DNA of 64,000 nucleotides from Lachnoanaerobaculum gingivalis. Lineage in GTDB: Bacteria > Bacillota > Clostridia > Lachnospirales > Lachnospiraceae. The notes beneath the pieces are model-generated. The model had not been told where the DNA came from and made no database searches. It worked only from the letters and a program-made list of their open reading frames with translations. The DNA lies in NCBI RefSeq assembly GCF_003862475.1, contig NZ_RRCO01000001.1:496001-560000 (forward strand), read 5' to 3'. Made by a program: the position numbers and the translations under genes. Shown here piece after piece: positions 59,284 to 64,000 of the stretch (its first letter is position 1; each line of letters starts with the position of its first letter).

Positions 59284-60555
59284 ATGAAAAAAATCTTATC
59301 ATTCAGTCTTGCCGGCATGATGCTTGCAAGCACAATTTTAGCAGGATGTTCTACAACCGCAAAAACAGAAAGCACAGAGGCAAACAAGGAAGTTGCAGAA
59401 TCTACAACAGCAGGTACATCATCAGAGCATACTGTGATCAAGTTATTGGTTCCGGGCTATGACGGAGGATATTTAAAAGAAGAGCTTGATAACGGTATAG
59501 CAGGATTTGAGAAAGCAAATGATGGTGTAGAAGTAGAAATAGTATCCGTAGGTTGGGATGAGCTCAACTCAAAGATAGTTTCACTTTATCAGGCAGGTGA
59601 TGCACCTGATATCATGCTTACAGGTTCAAGAACATTAAAGCAGCTTGCAACTCTCGGTATAGCTGAGGATTTAAGTTCTTATATAACAGACGATTTTAAG
59701 GCAAACAGAGTTGAGTCTGTCTTGGCAACAGGAAGCGTTGATGGAAAGCAATATGGTATTCCTATGGCATTCTCATCAAGAGCTTTATATTACAGAAGCG
59801 ATCTGATAAAAACACCTCCAAAAAACTGGGATGAACTTTTAGAGGCTGCTAAAGAAGTTCACAGTAGTAATCCAGATGTATACGGATTTGCAATTCCTAC
59901 AGATATCACAAGCGGAACTGATGAGCTTTTAAACTTTATATATCAAAACGGTGGTGCTTTGGTAGATGATAAGGGTGAGATTACATTTGATACCGAGGCA
60001 AATGTGGGTACTTTAGAATATCTTAAGCAGTTCAATGATGAAAAGCTTGTTCCGGATGTTGTAAGCACTGCAAGAGGTGACCAAGCTACATTATTTGCAA
60101 ATGGTAATCTTGCAATGTTCGTATCAGGTCCATGGGAGAAGGAAACACTTGATAAGTCCGCCGATACGGCACCTTACAAGGTGGCGGTACTTCCTGAAGG
60201 TAAGCAAAAGGCAGAGACTTTGGTAACAGACTCATATGTTATTTCAAGTATCAGCAAGAACAAAGATCTCGCATGGAAATTTGTAGAATTTATGGGACAG
60301 CCTGAATATCAAAGACCTGTATCAGAAGCTTTTGGTTGGTTCCCTATATTAAAAGAAGAGTTTGAGGATGAAAGATTCAAGACTGAGTTTATGCAGGCAT
60401 TTGCCGCAAGCATAGAGTACGGTATCAGTGAGCCACAAGTAGAGGATTGGGACAGCTTCAACAAAGCATTCCTTACTGCTGTACAAAAAGCTCTTACAGG
60501 TGAGATGGGTGCAAAAGAGGCATTAGATGAGGCACAGTCTGAAGTCGCAAAATAA
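59284..60555 (+). CDS. Extracellular sugar-binding lipoprotein
   Basis: 423 residues. The signal peptide ends LAGC (acylated Cys22). The family 1 solute-binding fold is shown by IKLLVPGYDGGYLKEELDNG, PDIMLTGSRTLKQLATLGIA, AMFVSGPWEKETLD and AWKFVEFMGQPEYQRP. The only purine-rich site, GAAAGGG, lies about 20 bases upstream, which is unusually far, but the ATG gives a perfect signal peptide. It is the first gene of an importer operon with two permeases and no ATPase. Confidence 0.9.
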   Translation: MKKILSFSLAGMMLASTILAGCSTTAKTESTEANKEVAESTTAGTSSEHTVIKLLVPGYDGGYLKEELDNGIAGFEKANDGVEVEIVSVGWDELNSKIVSLYQAGDAPDIMLTGSRTLKQLATLGIAEDLSSYITDDFKANRVESVLATGSVDGKQYGIPMAFSSRALYYRSDLIKTPPKNWDELLEAAKEVHSSNPDVYGFAIPTDITSGTDELLNFIYQNGGALVDDKGEITFDTEANVGTLEYLKQFNDEKLVPDVVSTARGDQATLFANGNLAMFVSGPWEKETLDKSADTAPYKVAVLPEGKQKAETLVTDSYVISSISKNKDLAWKFVEFMGQPEYQRPVSEAFGWFPILKEEFEDERFKTEFMQAFAASIEYGISEPQVEDWDSFNKAFLTAVQKALTGEMGAKEALDEAQSEVAK

Positions 60556-61441
60556 AGTCTCTTCAAATAGAGCCGATTTCAAAAAAAGATTTCAACCTTA
60601 TATATTGCTGCTGCCTCTTTTCGTAGTAGTGGCATTATTATTCGGATACCCGATATATCGCATTATATCGGGGTCTTTTTTTAAAATTGCAATCATCAAC
60701 GGTGAAATGAACTTTGTCGGTCTTGAAAATTTCAAGAAAGTTTTCAGTGCGAAATTCTTTCTTCCTACTCTCTCACTCACTTTAAGATATGCTGTAGTTA
60801 CCGTTTTTCTTAAATTGTCTTTGGGATTTATCATGGCATTATTTATGAACAGCGATATGTATTTTTCAAAGTTTCTAAAATTTATGTCACTACTGCCATG
60901 GGCAATGCAGCAAGTGGCTGTAGCTGTTATATGGAAGTGGATACTGGATGGAAATTACGGCTATCTGAATTTCTATCTTCAAAAACTTGGATTGATACAT
61001 GAAAATATAAGCTTTCTTTCAAATCCCGGTATGGCATTTTTGTCCGCTTCATTTGTGGATACCTGGCTTGGACTTCCAATGGTCTCTATGATATTTATGG
61101 CAGGACTTTCAAATATAAATTCTTCACTTTATGAGAGTGCAAAGATAGATGGTGCAGGTGTTATAAGCAGGTTCATTCATATCACCTGTCCATGCATAAA
61201 GAGGGTATTTCTGGTTACATTAACTTTGGTAAGTATATGGACATTCAACTCCTTCAATGTAATCTTTGTACTTACCGGCGGTGGACCTATGAGGAGTACT
61301 GAAACTCTAATGCTGAAAATATATGAGCAGGCATTCTCAAAGTTTAATCTGGGAGCAGCATATGCACTCTCCTCTGTAGTAGTAGTAATACTCTTTATCT
61401 TTACAATGCTTTATTATAAGCTGGAAGTGGAGGATGATTGA
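60527..61441 (+). CDS. Sugar ABC transporter permease (MalF-like)
   Basis: A 304-residue, six-helix permease with the EAA loop SLYESAKIDGAGVISRFIHI. The start at 60527 has AGAGG six bases upstream and overlaps the end of the binding-protein gene by 29 bases in another frame, which implies tight coupling. The substrate is not predictable from sequence. Confidence 0.9.
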   Translation: MRHSLKSQNKVSSNRADFKKRFQPYILLLPLFVVVALLFGYPIYRIISGSFFKIAIINGEMNFVGLENFKKVFSAKFFLPTLSLTLRYAVVTVFLKLSLGFIMALFMNSDMYFSKFLKFMSLLPWAMQQVAVAVIWKWILDGNYGYLNFYLQKLGLIHENISFLSNPGMAFLSASFVDTWLGLPMVSMIFMAGLSNINSSLYESAKIDGAGVISRFIHITCPCIKRVFLVTLTLVSIWTFNSFNVIFVLTGGGPMRSTETLMLKIYEQAFSKFNLGAAYALSSVVVVILFIFTMLYYKLEVEDD

Positions 61442-61442
61442 T

Positions 61443-62279
61443 ATGATTTTAAAAAGAAAAATATTTAAAATTATAAGAACATTTTTTTACTCCATGTTTG
61501 TTTTTATATTTATCAGTCCTATATTTATTATGTTAAATACCTCTTTGAAAAAATATGAGGATATAACAAAATGGCCTCCTACATGGTTTAAAGCTCCACT
61601 TGAATGGGTGAATTATAAGACAGTTTTAACAGGTGAAAAAAGTATTCTGCCTGCACTTTTAACAAGCTTCTATGTTTCCATAGCTTCGGCAATCATTTGT
61701 CTTTTAATCGGAATATTAGCTGCATATGCTGTTGCAAGGTATAAATTTAAACTTAGAAAAACAGTGCTTTTGATTATTATTCTGACTCAGATGTTTTCAG
61801 AGGTAATACTTGCCTCACCTATATATATTGTATTTAAGAACCTTGGACTGCTTGATACCAAACTTGCACTTATTATCGCAAATGTGGCTGTATGCCTGCC
61901 TATGAGTCTCTGGCTTTTGTACTCATATATAAAGGATATACCTGTAACTCTTGAAGAAGCCTCATGGATGGACGGAGCTACAAGGCTTGAAGGCGTAAGA
62001 TTTATTCTTGCCCCTTTGATACTTCCGGGGTTACTTACAACAGGGATTTTTGCCTTTATCAGAGCGTATGGTGATCTGCTTTTTGCAAGAACATTTATAC
62101 TGTCACCTGAAAACAGAACTGTAGCTATGGCACTTACAGACTATCAGTCACTTTATAAGACCACATGGGAAACTCAGATGGCTGCAAGTGTCATCACAAT
62201 GATTCCAACACTTATAATATTTATTTTCATTCAAAAATTTCTTATAAAAGGGCTGCTTGGCGACAGCATTAAGGGTTAA
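61443..62279 (+). CDS. Sugar ABC transporter permease (MalG-like)
   Basis: A 278-residue permease with six helices and the EAA loop TLEEASWMDGATRLEGVRFI. The C-terminus KGLLGDSIKG matches CUT1 MalG-type permeases. The start at 61443 has GGAGG nine bases upstream; an ATG at 61434 is too close to that site. A terminator follows the stop. Confidence 0.9.
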   Translation: MILKRKIFKIIRTFFYSMFVFIFISPIFIMLNTSLKKYEDITKWPPTWFKAPLEWVNYKTVLTGEKSILPALLTSFYVSIASAIICLLIGILAAYAVARYKFKLRKTVLLIIILTQMFSEVILASPIYIVFKNLGLLDTKLALIIANVAVCLPMSLWLLYSYIKDIPVTLEEASWMDGATRLEGVRFILAPLILPGLLTTGIFAFIRAYGDLLFARTFILSPENRTVAMALTDYQSLYKTTWETQMAASVITMIPTLIIFIFIQKFLIKGLLGDSIKG

Positions 62280-62332
62280 AAAAGGAGCTGTCGGGAAATA
62301 CTGAATTTTAATCCCTACAGAACTAAATAGAA

Positions 62333-62392
62333 ATATCCTGACAAGTACAAGGCATTTTGGCTTTGTGACTTTGTCAGGATATTTTGTTTTTC
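62333..62392 (+). terminator. Rho-independent terminator of the sugar ABC operon
   Basis: A perfect 12-bp stem (ATATCCTGACAA with TTGTCAGGATAT) with a 26-base loop is followed by TTTTGTTTTT. It could also serve the transposase gene on the other strand. Confidence 0.8.
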
Positions 62393-62456
62393 TATTATGC
62401 TGTCTATTTTTGGGCACAAAACCCCCTTGGCTGAGATTTTGCTTTTGCATTTTTTA

Positions 62457-64000
62457 CTATGCGGTTTTCTCCTGTATTTTTCCTTCAAATTTCTTTAGTT
62501 TTGCGTAGAGAAAACGATGATATTTGTTTATATTTCTTCCTATTGCAAAAAGCATAAATTCTTTATATACCTTATCTGAAGAACGATAATTGAAGCGTCG
62601 GAAATCTTCATTCTCTTTAATATCTCCAAAATGACCTTCTGTTTGAATAGAGCGTGTCTGTCGTTTCAGAATACCTTTTTCACTCTGTATATTGGCATGT
62701 GACTTCTCTCGAAGCTCTTCCCATACTTCATTGATCTTCATCACTTTGTTCTTATCAATATCTTTATCAGGGTTATATTTGTATAAACATTTAGACTTAT
62801 GTTCACATCCACTACAGTCTGAACATCCATATACTTCATATGTTTGTGTATAACCATTCTGTTTTTTCTTTTCTGTGTTGATATGTCTCAGTTCACGACC
62901 GTCATGACAGATATAGACTTGCTCATCCTCAAATACCATTGTCTTCATGTTGTAGTATTTACCTATATCTTTACTGTATGCTCTTGTTTTTCTTTTCTCA
63001 TGATCCTGCAGTTTTATATAACTGTCTATCTTATTTTCTTTTAGATATAAGAGATTTTTCTCACTACAATAACCGCTGTCTGCCGTCACTTCTTCAAGTA
63101 CTTCTCCAAATGCTTCCTTATGCTTTTCAAGGACCGGAATTAATGTATTATAATCTGTACGATCATTAATTACATAACTATGTACAATAAAATAATTCTC
63201 TACTGCTATCTGTACATTGTATGCCGGCTTTAGCTGCCCGTTCAACATATGATCTTCATTCATTCGCATAAAGGTTGCTTCCAAATCAGTTTTGGAATAG
63301 CTGTTTCTATCTTTCCCCATAATTTCAAAGCATTCTTTATAGCTCATTAATCGCTGTCCACAGTGTTCAAGCTCTTCATAGAGTTGTTGAAGTTTTGGCT
63401 TTCTTTTACCCTTTCCGTTAACAAATACAATACCTTCTCCGTCAGCAATTGTCATAAGATTTTTCTGAAGCTTAAGTATTTCAATAGGCGAGCAGTTATC
63501 AATCTCTATAATACGGTTATTGGATAACTTTTTATGTTTTGTAATCTTTCTTTTTCTGTTCTTTTCAATAATATCTCTAACTCTATCAATCCCGTCAATC
63601 ACAAACATTTGTGCATTTCCAAGCTCGTACTTTTCGCCAAATCCGTTATCTTTTATAAAAGAATTATAGCTTGAATAAAGCTTATCAATAGAATCTAGAA
63701 GACCTGCAAGATGATAATTAATGCTTCCACGCCATACAAAAGTATAACGATTAGCATTAGCTTCTATTTTCGTTCCATCAATAAACAATTCTTTTAATGT
63801 TACAAATCCTTCTTTTTGTAATCGTCTCATAAACTGATAGTTTAAGTCATCCAGGATATCTGAAGTAAGTTTCTTACTTTTAAATTCATAAAAAGCATCT
63901 CTTTTAGGCTTCCTCCCTTGAGTAAGCCAGATAAAAGCGATATCTCTTTCACATAAATCCACAATACGATCAATAGAGCGTATTCCACGCATATTTGCAT
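62457..64000 (-). CDS. IS1182-family transposase (cut by window edge)
   Basis: At least 514 residues; the frame stays open past an internal ATG (63992) to the window end, so the N-terminus is missing. IS1182 hallmarks are LFIDGTKIEANANRYTFVWR (first Asp), EVTADSGYCSEKNLLYLKEN (second Asp), a Cys-rich insertion (GCSDCSGCEHKSKCLYKYNP) and the C-terminal SIQTEGHFGDIKENEDFRRF (Glu). No frameshift is seen. Terminal repeats of the element could not be defined because its other end is outside the window. Confidence 0.93.
   Translation of the reverse strand, partial: ANMRGIRSIDRIVDLCERDIAFIWLTQGRKPKRDAFYEFKSKKLTSDILDDLNYQFMRRLQKEGFVTLKELFIDGTKIEANANRYTFVWRGSINYHLAGLLDSIDKLYSSYNSFIKDNGFGEKYELGNAQMFVIDGIDRVRDIIEKNRKRKITKHKKLSNNRIIEIDNCSPIEILKLQKNLMTIADGEGIVFVNGKGKRKPKLQQLYEELEHCGQRLMSYKECFEIMGKDRNSYSKTDLEATFMRMNEDHMLNGQLKPAYNVQIAVENYFIVHSYVINDRTDYNTLIPVLEKHKEAFGEVLEEVTADSGYCSEKNLLYLKENKIDSYIKLQDHEKRKTRAYSKDIGKYYNMKTMVFEDEQVYICHDGRELRHINTEKKKQNGYTQTYEVYGCSDCSGCEHKSKCLYKYNPDKDIDKNKVMKINEVWEELREKSHANIQSEKGILKRQTRSIQTEGHFGDIKENEDFRRFNYRSSDKVYKEFMLFAIGRNINKYHRFLYAKLKKFEGKIQEKTA

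Noticed and set aside
1-64000. CRISPR array, prophage or rRNA operon
   Set aside because: No regularly spaced direct repeats, phage structural genes or rRNA segments were found on reading the window.

Overview
The window looks like chromosome from a low-GC, anaerobic Gram-positive bacterium of the Clostridia, most likely a Lachnospiraceae member. The basis is AT-rich DNA, strong AGGAGG ribosome sites, many TTG starts, ATP-dependent PEP carboxykinase, MecA, choline-binding-type wall repeats, selenium/molybdenum hydroxylase accessory genes and corrinoid methyltransferase genes. Genus assignment (for example Lachnoanaerobaculum-like) is a guess.

Layout. 1-3.2 kb (minus): SPFH/zinc-ribbon protein, methylglyoxal synthase, zf-HC2 membrane protein and the start of polA, which runs off the left edge. 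3.4-4.9 kb (plus): RidA and an SH3-domain membrane protein. 4.9-12.0 kb (minus): an eight-gene molybdenum operon with molybdopterin-binding protein, XdhC-like factor, MoaA, MOSC-MogA fusion, ModABC and MoaC. 12.2-18.0 kb (minus): HydA, YgfK and SsnA, the accessory set of selenium-dependent molybdenum hydroxylase/purine loci, without any hydroxylase subunit here. 18.2-20.9 kb (plus): tRNA-Gly, mecA, pckA. 20.9-26.1 kb (minus): a metal ABC transporter whose second permease is fused to a winged helix and a DtxR/MntR-type repressor, with two DtxR-like dyads in the operon promoter region, followed by a TIM-barrel isomerase gene.

26.5-40.4 kb is more accessory: a wall-binding protein, an intact IS1380-family element (27642-29295, 5-bp target duplication), and a minus-strand gene run that combines carotenoid-type genes (desaturase, squalene/phytoene synthase), a fused isoprenoid-alcohol kinase, and DNA-repair-like small proteins (DUF1722 and an endonuclease-V-like protein). 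Next come acetyltransferases, a graveyard of gene fragments with a solo IS1380 right end, a second wall-repeat protein, and a hemerythrin with an uncharacterised partner.

40.5-42.9 kb (minus): pyroglutamyl peptidase with the DUF969/DUF979 transporter pair. 43.1-52.5 kb (minus): an oligogalacturonide operon (MATE, solute-binding protein, two permeases, GH105, GH28, pectinesterase, M29-like peptidase) opposite an AraC regulator. 53.6-55.2 kb: a von Willebrand A lipoprotein. 55.2-59.1 kb (minus): a corrinoid methyltransferase module (UroD-type methyltransferase, RACo-type activator, UroD-like half protein, corrinoid protein) without a recognisable substrate-specific methyltransferase. 59.3-62.3 kb (plus): a second sugar ABC transporter. 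62.5-64 kb (minus): an IS1182-family transposase cut by the right edge. No CRISPR array, rRNA or prophage was seen.

The best candidates for something undescribed are the membrane-tethered repressor with altered metal ligands and its own operator-like dyads, and the carotenoid/isoprenol-kinase/DNA-repair gene run, which reads like a photoprotection operon.
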